A DNA stretch of 49,002 bases from Tsukamurella sp. 8F (GTDB lineage Bacteria > Actinomycetota > Actinomycetes > Mycobacteriales > Mycobacteriaceae). The translations under genes were made by a program, and so were the position numbers. How positions within the stretch are numbered: the stretch's first letter is position 1; the number at the start of each line of letters is the position of its first letter. The notes beneath the pieces were generated by a model. The model did not search any database. It was given only the letters and a program-made list of their open reading frames with translations, and had not been told where the DNA came from. The stretch spans positions 1 to 49,002 of the forward strand of contig NZ_JARFTP010000030.1 in assembly GCF_029167375.1 (NCBI RefSeq), in the 5' to 3' direction. This document shows positions 17,774 to 25,108 of the stretch, piece by piece.

Positions 17774-18982
17774 ATGACCGACGCCGAGAACGCGGACGAC
17801 TGCACACGGGGCTATCCGTCGAGCGTCGACCTGCAGCGGGTCCTGCTGCCGGGATCCCGCGAGTTCACCTTCCGCCAGATGGCGAGCCTGGCGGGTATCG
17901 AGGTCGAGCAGCTCCGCGTCTGGTGGGCGGCCGCGGGGTTCCCCGATCTCACCGACGACGACACACCGATGTTCACCGAAGGCGACGTCGCACTCGCCCG
18001 GGACGTCGCTCAGCTGTTCTTCTCCCCGCTCATCGAGGACGAGGCGGTGGTCCCCGGCGCGCAGGCCCTGGGCCAAGCGCTCTCCCGCCTGGCGGAGTGG
18101 CAGGCCACCGTGGTGCGCAGCTACCTCGAGCAGGCGCAGGCGATGGGCGACGAGGAGGTGGCGTCCGGGCTGCTGCAGATGGTGGACCGCCTCGCACACA
18201 TGCAGTCTCAGATGTGGCGCCGCCATCTCGCCGCCGCCGCCGAGCGTCTGGTCACGCCCAGCCAGGACGGGCTGACCGCGACGATGGCCGTGGGCTTCGC
18301 GGACATGGTCGGGTACACACGGCTGTCTCGCGGCCTCGCGATCACCGAGCTCAACACTCTGGTCACGACCTTCGAAGCGACCATGCACTCGGTGATCCGC
18401 ACAGGCGGCGGGCGCATCGTCAAGGGTGTCGGCGACGAGGTCATGTTCGTCGCCGACTCTCCCGTCGAGGCGGCGCACATCGCACTCCGCTTACAGGATC
18501 CGGACATCACGCCGGATCTAGGCGACCTCGATGTCAGCCTGCCGCAGCTCCGCGTCGGCGTCGCCTACGGCGAGGTGCTCACACGCTTCGGCGACGTGTT
18601 CGGCAACGTCGTCAACCTGGCCGCGCGGCTCACCTCGGGGGCCCGCCCGGGATCGGTCCTCGTCGACGGCGTGCTCGCTGAGGCTCTGGACGGCGAGCTC
18701 GATCTCCGCACCAAGTCGCTTCGGCCGTACCGGGCGCGCGGCTTCACTGCGATCCACCCGCACCTGCTCCGCTGGGCGACCGAGAAAGAGCTGGAGGAAG
18801 AAGCCGAGCGCGAAGTACGTGAGCGGGAGAAGGAACTCGAGCGGATCGCGCGTGAGCGCGAGAAGGAGGCCGAGCAGGAGGAGAAGGAGCGCACCAAGGA
18901 ACTCAAGGAGCGCGCGAAAGCTCTGAAGGCACAGCAGAAGGCAGAGGCGAAGGCCCGCGAGGACGAGCCGGACGAAGCCTAG
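17774..18982 (+). CDS. Class III adenylate cyclase, Rv1264/Rv2212-like, with charged coiled-coil tail
   Basis: 402 residues, soluble. Residues 1-160 form a helical regulatory domain; residues ~168-335 are the cyclase domain. Catalytic residues are present: metal-binding D177 (GFADMVGYTRLS) and D221 (GVGDEVMFV), adenine-selecting K217 and D274, and transition-state N281 and R285 (FGNVVNLAARL), so it should make cAMP as a homodimer. The last ~65 residues are an almost pure Glu/Lys/Arg/Ala helix, longer than I would expect for the mycobacterial homologues. ATG 17774 is leaderless (TACAGT, 6-base gap). Confidence 0.9.
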   Translation: MTDAENADDCTRGYPSSVDLQRVLLPGSREFTFRQMASLAGIEVEQLRVWWAAAGFPDLTDDDTPMFTEGDVALARDVAQLFFSPLIEDEAVVPGAQALGQALSRLAEWQATVVRSYLEQAQAMGDEEVASGLLQMVDRLAHMQSQMWRRHLAAAAERLVTPSQDGLTATMAVGFADMVGYTRLSRGLAITELNTLVTTFEATMHSVIRTGGGRIVKGVGDEVMFVADSPVEAAHIALRLQDPDITPDLGDLDVSLPQLRVGVAYGEVLTRFGDVFGNVVNLAARLTSGARPGSVLVDGVLAEALDGELDLRTKSLRPYRARGFTAIHPHLLRWATEKELEEEAEREVREREKELERIAREREKEAEQEEKERTKELKERAKALKAQQKAEAKAREDEPDEA

Positions 18983-18988
18983 TCGGCG

Positions 18989-19315
18989 CTAGGCGGCGGC
19001 GAGGGCGACCGGCTTGGCGCGCGTGCCGAGCAACTCGCGGTGCACTCCGCCGACGAACTCGAGCAGGCTGCCTCCGAGTGCGTCGCACACGCTCCCCAGG
19101 ACCTCGGATGACGGCTCTTTGCGGCCGCGCTCGATCTCCGACAGGTACTGCGTGGAGACACCTGCCTCGCGAGCGACCTCGGTGAGTGTTCGCCCCTGGC
19201 GCGTGCGCTCCTGGCGCAACACCCGGCCGTAGACCTCACGCAGCAGCGGCCGAGCCGGGGCCTGCCCGCCCGCAGGCTGGTCCTGGTCCCGGATCTTGGT
19301 CACCGCAGCTGCCAT
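18989..19315 (-). CDS. ClgR-like XRE-family regulator with ssrA-like C-terminus
   Basis: 108 residues. The Xre helix-turn-helix [20 protein letters not shown], followed by [11 protein letters not shown], matches ClgR, the actinobacterial activator of clp protease genes. The protein ends PVALAAA, an Ala-rich hydrophobic tail like an ssrA degron; ClgR proteins are known ClpP substrates. ATG 19315 lies 7 bases behind TAGAGT (19328-19323), a leaderless start that overlaps the stop of the upstream MFS gene. Could also be a ClgR paralogue. Confidence 0.8.
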   Translation of the reverse strand: MAAAVTKIRDQDQPAGGQAPARPLLREVYGRVLRQERTRQGRTLTEVAREAGVSTQYLSEIERGRKEPSSEVLGSVCDALGGSLLEFVGGVHRELLGTRAKPVALAAA

Positions 19316-19325
19316 GACGACGACT

Positions 19326-20639
19326 CTATCCGACGGTCCCCGCCGTCGGCGGAGCGTTCACGCTCGGCGAAAGCGTGTCGTCCGCCGCCAGCAGCGGATG
19401 TGCGAGCTCGTCGGCCCGCATCCGCGCCCACGCCCACGCCAGCACGGCGAGCGGCAGAGGCACGACCGCGGCGACCACGAACACCGTCGTCGCGCCGAAG
19501 GCCTCACCCGCCGGACCGGCGACGGCCATCGAGACCGGCATGAAGACCAGCGAGACGAAGAAGTCCAGGCTCGATACCCGGCCCAGCAGCCTGCGGGGAA
19601 CACGCCGCTGCAGCAGCGTGCCCCAGACCACCACCGGCGCCTCGAACAGCACGCCCAGCACGAATCCGGCCGCGGCCATCGTCCACGTGTTGCGCGCCAG
19701 CCCGATCACGGCGAGCGGCAGAGCCCCGAGGCCCCACAACGCCACCATCGCGGTGAGGTAGCGCCGGGGCAGTCGGCGTACGGACATGACGAAACCGCCG
19801 ACCACTCCGCCCGCCCCGTACGCGGCGAGGACGAGCGAGTGATCACCGGCATCGCCGTGCAGTCGCGATTCGATGGTGAACGGAATGAGCACGTCGATGG
19901 GGCCGGTCACGAGGAACACCAGCAGACTTGCGAACAGCAGCGTCGAGAGCAGCCAGGGCGTCACCGCGACGTAGCGCATGCCCTCGATGAGATCCCGAAA
20001 GGGATGCACGCCTTGGCGTTCCGCTTCGGTCGATAACCCGCCGTCCAGCTCTGCCGGGCGAATGGCGGCGACGGCGCCCGCGGCGGCCAGGCACGCGGCC
20101 GCCGCGACGAGCAGCGCTATGCCCGGGTCACCCAGCGCGATCAGCCAGCCCGCGAGCGCTGGTCCCGCAGCCATCGAGAGCGCGGGACGCACCATCGACT
20201 CGTAGCCGTTCACGGCGAGCAACTCGTCCTCGGCCACGAGACGGGGCAGCAGCGCGGAGTACGCCGGGTAGTACAGCCCGGACACCACACCGATCACGAG
20301 CGCGCCCGCCATAAGCAGGGGTATCGTCACCACGCCCAGCAGGATCACCCCGGCCAACGCGCCGAGCACCACCACCTTGAGGACTTCGAGAACGAACAGG
20401 ATCCGTTGCTGCGAAACACGATCGGCCAGGACGCCACCCGCGAGAGCGGATCCGACGAGGCCCAGCGCGGCTGCGGCGGACACCGTCGACAGGCTGGTGG
20501 CGGAGCCGCCCATGGCGATCACCTGCCACACCACCGCGATCATCCACATGCCCTCGACCAGCAGCGCGGCGAGCAATGTCAGGAAGAGCAGCCGGTAACC
20601 GCGGCGCCGCAGGGGGCGGAGCAGTCTCGGCATCGTCAT
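19326..20639 (-). CDS. MFS efflux transporter (DHA3/Tap-like)
   Basis: About 437 residues and 12 membrane helices, with the MFS loop motif [12 protein letters not shown] after helix 2. The pattern ([23 protein letters not shown]) fits the DHA3 drug-exporter group that includes mycobacterial Tap. ATG 20639 is chosen; GTG 20648 is also possible. No ribosome-binding site is clear. The ClgR-like gene follows after 10 bases, so read-through is likely. Confidence 0.82.
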   Translation of the reverse strand: MTMPRLLRPLRRRGYRLLFLTLLAALLVEGMWMIAVVWQVIAMGGSATSLSTVSAAAALGLVGSALAGGVLADRVSQQRILFVLEVLKVVVLGALAGVILLGVVTIPLLMAGALVIGVVSGLYYPAYSALLPRLVAEDELLAVNGYESMVRPALSMAAGPALAGWLIALGDPGIALLVAAAACLAAAGAVAAIRPAELDGGLSTEAERQGVHPFRDLIEGMRYVAVTPWLLSTLLFASLLVFLVTGPIDVLIPFTIESRLHGDAGDHSLVLAAYGAGGVVGGFVMSVRRLPRRYLTAMVALWGLGALPLAVIGLARNTWTMAAAGFVLGVLFEAPVVVWGTLLQRRVPRRLLGRVSSLDFFVSLVFMPVSMAVAGPAGEAFGATTVFVVAAVVPLPLAVLAWAWARMRADELAHPLLAADDTLSPSVNAPPTAGTVG

Positions 20640-20672
20640 GCCGTCCACGATGACCGAATCGCGAACCTGGAT

Positions 20673-21590
20673 TCAAGCGGTTTTCGCGTGCCCGGCCTGC
20701 GGCCGGAGGACGCAACCGCGCAGCAGCTCCAACGCGCGGGCCACGACCGGGTCTAGCGCGCGGGAGTCTTTGACATACACCGAGATCGTGCGCTCGGGAG
20801 TCGGGTTCTGCAGCGGGACGGCTACGGCCCCCTGCGGCACATGGGTGGCGCCGAGCCGCGGGAGGACGGTGACGCCGATACCCCGCGCGACGAACTCCAT
20901 CGCGGCGCCGTGCTCGCTGGTCTCCACGACGAACCGAGGGCTGAATCCCGCCGCGGCGCAGGCATCCATCATCGCCTGACGGCACGGGCCGTGATAGGTG
21001 TCGTTGTCGACGAAGCGGTACGGCGCCAGCTCGGCCGTATCCACCACGGACCGACCGGCGAGCTCGTGATCCGCCGGGAGCACGACGACATACGGTTCGG
21101 TGACCAGCTCGTGCTCGCAATAGCCGGGTACGTCCGCGGCGCGCCCGATCCGGACGACGAGGGCGATATCCGGGCGCCGCGCATCCAGCACGGCCTCCGT
21201 CTCCTCTTCTGTGCGCAGCAACACGCGCGTGTGTGGGAACTCGTGCGTGAGCGTCGCGACCACATCAGGCATCCAGTTCCCCACGGCAGAGCTGAAGCTG
21301 TTGACGACGATCCGATCGACGGTGCCCGCGCGCAGGTCTGCGATCGTGGCATCGAGATCGTCGATCTGAGACATCACGCGCGACGCCTCCGCCGCGAGCA
21401 CACGCCCTGCCGGCGTGGGCTCGATCCCGCGACCCACCCGCTCGAACAGCCTCAGCTTGGTTTCACGCTGCAGCGCGGCGAGATGCTGACTGACCGCGGA
21501 CGGCGTGTAGCCGAGGACCGCCGCCGCGCCGTTCACGGAACCGGTGGCGACGACGGAGCGGAAGATCATCAGACGGTGGGTGTCGATCAC
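20673..21590 (-). CDS. LysR-family transcriptional regulator
   Basis: 305 residues. N-terminal LysR winged helix (GAAAVLGYTPSAVSQHLAALQ), then the co-inducer-binding domain. GTG 21590 (VIDTHRLMIFRSVV) is preferred over ATG 21602 because the ATGGAGGAAG around the latter is an excellent ribosome-binding site for the GTG. A perfect palindrome lies just upstream (21601-21617). Divergent from the EamA transporter it probably controls. Confidence 0.88.
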   Translation of the reverse strand: MIDTHRLMIFRSVVATGSVNGAAAVLGYTPSAVSQHLAALQRETKLRLFERVGRGIEPTPAGRVLAAEASRVMSQIDDLDATIADLRAGTVDRIVVNSFSSAVGNWMPDVVATLTHEFPHTRVLLRTEEETEAVLDARRPDIALVVRIGRAADVPGYCEHELVTEPYVVVLPADHELAGRSVVDTAELAPYRFVDNDTYHGPCRQAMMDACAAAGFSPRFVVETSEHGAAMEFVARGIGVTVLPRLGATHVPQGAVAVPLQNPTPERTISVYVKDSRALDPVVARALELLRGCVLRPQAGHAKTA

Positions 21591-21600
21591 GACTTCCTCC

Positions 21601-21617
21601 ATTCAGTTCTACTGAAT
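21601..21617. promoter_or_regulatory. Perfect palindrome ATTCAGT-N3-ACTGAAT, LysR/EamA operator candidate
   Basis: 7-bp perfect arms around TCT. It overlaps a minus-strand -10 candidate (TACTAT, 21620-21615) for the LysR gene, so binding there would block its own promoter. A second interrupted repeat GAATA/TATTC (starting 21613) extends toward the EamA side. Confidence 0.6.
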
Positions 21618-21672
21618 AGTAGATGACTTATTCTCGCTTGTGCTTACTTATTGCGCGGGCGACTCTAGAACC

Positions 21673-22605
21673 ATGTCCCGCGTTCCCCTCCCCGCACTCG
21701 CACTCGCCGCCGTCATGCTCATGTGGTCGTCCTCGTTCGTGGTGATCCGCCACATCGTGGCCTTCGTCGAACCAGCGCCGATGGCCGAGGGCAGACTCCT
21801 CGTCGGGTCGGTCGTCCTGGTGACGCTGTGGTCATGGCGGTTCCGTTCCAGGGTCGCCACTGCGCTGCCGCGCGGACGCACGCTGTGGCTCACGGTCGGT
21901 TACGGGGCCCTGTGGTTCGCGCTGTACACGGTGCTGGTCAATGCCGCCGAGCAGCACCTCGACGCGGGCACGACCGCCCTGCTGGTCAACATCGCCCCGA
22001 TAGTCGTCGCGGTACTCGCGGGCACATTCCTGCGCGAGGGCTTCCCGCCGCTGCTCGTGGTGGGCATAGCGGTGAGCTTCGCCGGCGCCGCCGTCATCGC
22101 CCTGGCCGGACCCGGCCGCCACGACATGCTCGGCGTCGCGCTCGCCGTCGTCGCAGCGCTTCTGTACGGGATCAGCGTGGTAGCGCAGAAGCTCGTGTTA
22201 CGCGATGCCGACGCGCTCACCGCGACTGCGCTGGGCTGCCTCGTCGGCGCACTGGTGTTGCTCCCCTACGCACCGCGGCTGTGGAACGAGCTGGCCGCTG
22301 GGCCGGTCTCCGCAACTGTCGGTGTCGTATATCTCGGGCTGGCGCCGACCGCGCTGGCGTTCCTGCTCTGGGCATACGCCCTGGCGCACACGCCTGCCGG
22401 GGTCACGGCCTCGTCGAGCTACGCCGTTCCGGCGCTGTCGATCCTCGGATCATGGGCGTTCCTCTCCGAGACACCGAGCGCCGTCGGGCTCGCGGGCGGG
22501 GCGCTGTGCCTCGCAGGAGTCGCTATCGCACGGCTACCGAGACGGCGCCGCCGTGCTGTGATGACAGGGACTGACATAAAGGCTACAGTTGATGTCAGTG
22601 ACTGA
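21673..22605 (+). CDS. EamA/DMT-family transporter
   Basis: 310 residues with about ten membrane helices in two EamA repeats (MLMWSSSFVVIRHIV opening; AVVAALLYGISVVAQKLV in the second). Drug/metabolite transporter superfamily, typically exporting amino acids or metabolites. GTG 21640 is in frame upstream, but ATG 21673 begins the first helix. Its stop codon lies inside the palindromic operator of the next gene. Confidence 0.87.
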   Translation: MSRVPLPALALAAVMLMWSSSFVVIRHIVAFVEPAPMAEGRLLVGSVVLVTLWSWRFRSRVATALPRGRTLWLTVGYGALWFALYTVLVNAAEQHLDAGTTALLVNIAPIVVAVLAGTFLREGFPPLLVVGIAVSFAGAAVIALAGPGRHDMLGVALAVVAALLYGISVVAQKLVLRDADALTATALGCLVGALVLLPYAPRLWNELAAGPVSATVGVVYLGLAPTALAFLLWAYALAHTPAGVTASSSYAVPALSILGSWAFLSETPSAVGLAGGALCLAGVAIARLPRRRRRAVMTGTDIKATVDVSD

Positions 22606-22612
22606 CATCAAC
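22561..22612 (+). promoter_or_regulatory. SDR/TetR promoter with perfect 25-bp operator palindrome
   Basis: ATGACA (22561-22566), a 17-base spacer and TACAGT (22584-22589) form a good promoter. GTTGATGTCAGT (22588-22599), a central G and its exact complement (22601-22612) overlap the end of the -10 and the predicted start point, the classic site for a repressor. An extra ACTGACAT half-site lies at 22570-22577, 31 bases (three helical turns) from the equivalent half-site at 22601. AGGAGG follows for translation. Confidence 0.8.
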
Positions 22613-22624
22613 TAGGAGGCAACC

Positions 22625-23509
22625 ATGCGGTTCTTCGTCACGGGAGCATCGGGGTTCATCGGGTCGGCAGTCGTCGCCGAGCTGCGGGGAGCGGGGCACG
22701 AGGTGGTCGGGCTGACGCGATCCGAAGCGGGCGAGGCCGCCGTCGCCGCCCTAGGTGCCGAGCCCGTGCGCGGCACCATCGAGGACACGGACCTGCTCCA
22801 CGACGTCGCCGAGCGCGCCGACGGTGTAATCCATCTCGCGTTCAACCATGACTTCTCGCGCTTCGCCGAGTCGGCTCGCGAGGAGGCCGCTGTCATAGCG
22901 GCGCTGGGCGACGCCCTGGCCGGGACGGGGCATCCGCTCACAGTCGCGTCCGGCACCATGGGCCTCGCGCCCGGGCGTATCGCCGTCGAATCCGATATCC
23001 CTACACCGAATTCCAACCCGCGCAGCACTGCGTGGAACGCTGCCCTCGCCCTCGCCGGCCGGGGAGTGCGCGCCACGGCGGTACGACTCGCACCGTCGGT
23101 ACACGACACGTCACGGGCAGGCTTCGGGAGCGTGCTCATCGAGTCCGCGCAGCGCGCAGGTGTCTCCGGCTACGTCGACGGCGGTGAACAGCGCTGGCCT
23201 GCCGTGCACGTCACCGACGCCGCGAAGCTCTTCCGCCTGGCGGCTGAGAAGGGAGAAGCCGGCAAGGCCTATCACGCCGTCGGAGAGCAGGGGGTGAAGG
23301 TTCGCGAAATCGCCGACGCCATCGGCCGGCGACTCGGCCTCCCCGTCCAGTCCGTTCCCGCAGGCGAGGCGTCCGAGCGGTTCGGTTTCGTTGCCGGCCC
23401 GATCAGCATCGACTCCCCCGCGTCCAGCGAGTGGACCCGGCAAGCACTCGGCTGGACGCCGACCGGGCCCGGCCTCCTCGCCGATCTCGCGCGATGGGAG
23501 CTCTCGTAA
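22625..23509 (+). CDS. NAD(P)-dependent epimerase/SDR, extended atypical type
   Basis: 294 residues with the Rossmann NAD(P) motif TGASGFIGSAVVAELR at the N-terminus and the LAPSVHDT active-site region typical of atypical extended SDRs. The usual YxxxK is replaced around NPRSTAWNAALAL, so classical SDR chemistry is doubtful. Strong ribosome-binding site (AGGAGGC). Repression by the TetR protein encoded 9 bases downstream through the 22588-22612 palindrome is likely. Confidence 0.86.
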   Translation: MRFFVTGASGFIGSAVVAELRGAGHEVVGLTRSEAGEAAVAALGAEPVRGTIEDTDLLHDVAERADGVIHLAFNHDFSRFAESAREEAAVIAALGDALAGTGHPLTVASGTMGLAPGRIAVESDIPTPNSNPRSTAWNAALALAGRGVRATAVRLAPSVHDTSRAGFGSVLIESAQRAGVSGYVDGGEQRWPAVHVTDAAKLFRLAAEKGEAGKAYHAVGEQGVKVREIADAIGRRLGLPVQSVPAGEASERFGFVAGPISIDSPASSEWTRQALGWTPTGPGLLADLARWELS

Positions 23510-23518
23510 GCTGATCGG

Positions 23519-24070
23519 ATGGGACGGTGGCAGTCCGGCACACCGGAGAGACTTGCGGACGCGGCACTCACGCTGATCTCGGAGCGAGGCTTCGAGCAGA
23601 CCACGGCCGCGGAGATCGCCGCTGCCGCCGGGCTCACGGAGCGAACCTTCTTCCGGTACTTCGCCGACAAGAAGGAGGTGCTGTTCTTCGGGCAGGACCT
23701 GTTCGTCGAGTCGGTCTTGACCGAAGTGCGGACCGCTCTGTCGACGTCTTCGCCCGCAACCGCGCTCGAGGAGGCCTTCGTCGAGGTCGCCACACGGCTC
23801 GCCGGGCGCGGGGCCTTCATGGCTGAGCGGCAGCGGGTGCTCGATGCCGACCCCGCACTGCGTGAACGCGAGCTACTCAAGTTGGACAGACTCGCGCAGG
23901 CGGTCTCGGCAGAACTCGTCTCGGCGCTTCCCGAGGATCAGGCGCAAGTGCTCGCCGAGGCTGCGGTCGCGGCGTTCAAGGTGGGATTCGCGCGCGGTCA
24001 CGCGACTCCCGAGCATTTACCGCAGTCGATCCGAGCCGCGTTCGCCGCGCTACGCGCGACCGTGCAATAG
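23519..24070 (+). CDS. TetR-family repressor
   Basis: 183 residues: TetR helix-turn-helix TTAAEIAAAAGLTERTFFRYFADKKEVLF (residues ~28-56, given in two halves TTAAEIAAAAGL and TERTFFRYFADKKEV) plus a helical ligand domain. It lies 9 bases after the SDR gene. A TAAGCT (23507-23512) 6 bases before ATG suggests an additional leaderless promoter at the SDR stop. Probable autorepressor of the SDR operon. Confidence 0.88.
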   Translation: MGRWQSGTPERLADAALTLISERGFEQTTAAEIAAAAGLTERTFFRYFADKKEVLFFGQDLFVESVLTEVRTALSTSSPATALEEAFVEVATRLAGRGAFMAERQRVLDADPALRERELLKLDRLAQAVSAELVSALPEDQAQVLAEAAVAAFKVGFARGHATPEHLPQSIRAAFAALRATVQ

Positions 24071-24094
24071 CCTGCGGTTCCAGCGGATCCAGCG

Positions 24095-25051
24095 TCAGCC
24101 GGTCTTGCGCTGCCCGGAGTCCTTCGCGGCTGTGCCCTTCTCGCCGGATTCCTTGTCGGTGCTCTTGGAGGCGCTACGGCTCTTCGAAGCGGTGCCGCTC
24201 TTCGAGACAGTGCGGCCCTTCGAGGCCGTCGCACGCTTCGACGGGGCACTGCTCTTCGATGCCCCATTACCGGCAGCCTTTCGGTTCTTGACCGAGGCCC
24301 GAAGTGCCGCAAGCAGATCGGCGACCTCGTCATCGCCATCCCCTGAATCCTCTTCCGTATCCTCGAATGCCGACCGGCCATCCGACTTCGCCTCGACCAG
24401 TTGCTTGAGCTGGATCTGGTAGTCGTCCTCGTACGCGTCGGGGTCGAAGTCGGTGGACATCGACTCGATGAGGGACGCCGCCATGGACAGCTCCTGCGGC
24501 CGGATCTTGACGTCCTCGGTGAGGGAGGGGAAGTCCGGGACGCGAATCTCGTCCGGCCAGAGCAACGTCTGTAGCACCATCACGTTGCCGACCACCCGCA
24601 GCGCACACAGTCGGGTGCGGTTGCGCAGGGTGAACGTGCAGATCGCGAGGCGGTCGGTCTCCTGGAGCGCCTGCCGCAGCAGCATGTAGGCCTTCGGGGA
24701 CTTCGACGACGGCTCGAGGTAGTAGGGCCGGTCGAACTGGATGGGGTCGATGTCCTCGCTCGGCACGAACTCGGTCACCGCGATCTCGCGATGCCGCTCC
24801 ACCGGCATCGACTTCAGATCCTCCTTCGTGAGTACGACCTGCTCACCTGACTCCGACTCGTACGCGTTGGCTATCTGCGCGAACTCCACCTCGTCGTCCG
24901 TGCCCTCGCGGACCCGCTTGTAGCGGATCCGCGTTCCGTCCTTCGCGTCCACCTGGTGCGACTTGGCGTCGTGGCTCTCGATCGCCGAGTACACCTTGAC
25001 CGGCACGTTCACCAGCCCGAAGGACAGTTCTCCCGTCCATATCGCGCGCAT
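24095..25051 (-). CDS. ku: Non-homologous end-joining protein Ku
   Basis: 318 residues. MRAIWTGELSFGLVNVPVKVY, RYKRVREGTD and VLQTLLWPDEIR are hallmarks of bacterial Ku, the ring that binds DNA ends and recruits LigD. The core ends near residue 255; residues ~268-318 are a Ser/Lys/Thr/Ala-rich low-complexity tail with repeated SKS/ASKS units, a basic DNA-binding extension seen in several actinobacterial Ku proteins. ATG 25051 begins the conserved fold. Divergent from ligD, 57 bases apart. Confidence 0.95.
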   Translation of the reverse strand: MRAIWTGELSFGLVNVPVKVYSAIESHDAKSHQVDAKDGTRIRYKRVREGTDDEVEFAQIANAYESESGEQVVLTKEDLKSMPVERHREIAVTEFVPSEDIDPIQFDRPYYLEPSSKSPKAYMLLRQALQETDRLAICTFTLRNRTRLCALRVVGNVMVLQTLLWPDEIRVPDFPSLTEDVKIRPQELSMAASLIESMSTDFDPDAYEDDYQIQLKQLVEAKSDGRSAFEDTEEDSGDGDDEVADLLAALRASVKNRKAAGNGASKSSAPSKRATASKGRTVSKSGTASKSRSASKSTDKESGEKGTAAKDSGQRKTG

Positions 25052-25108
25052 GTGGCCATTGTGACGGCTGGGCGCAGATAATGCGAGGAGCGAGAGGAGA
25101 TCCAGACC

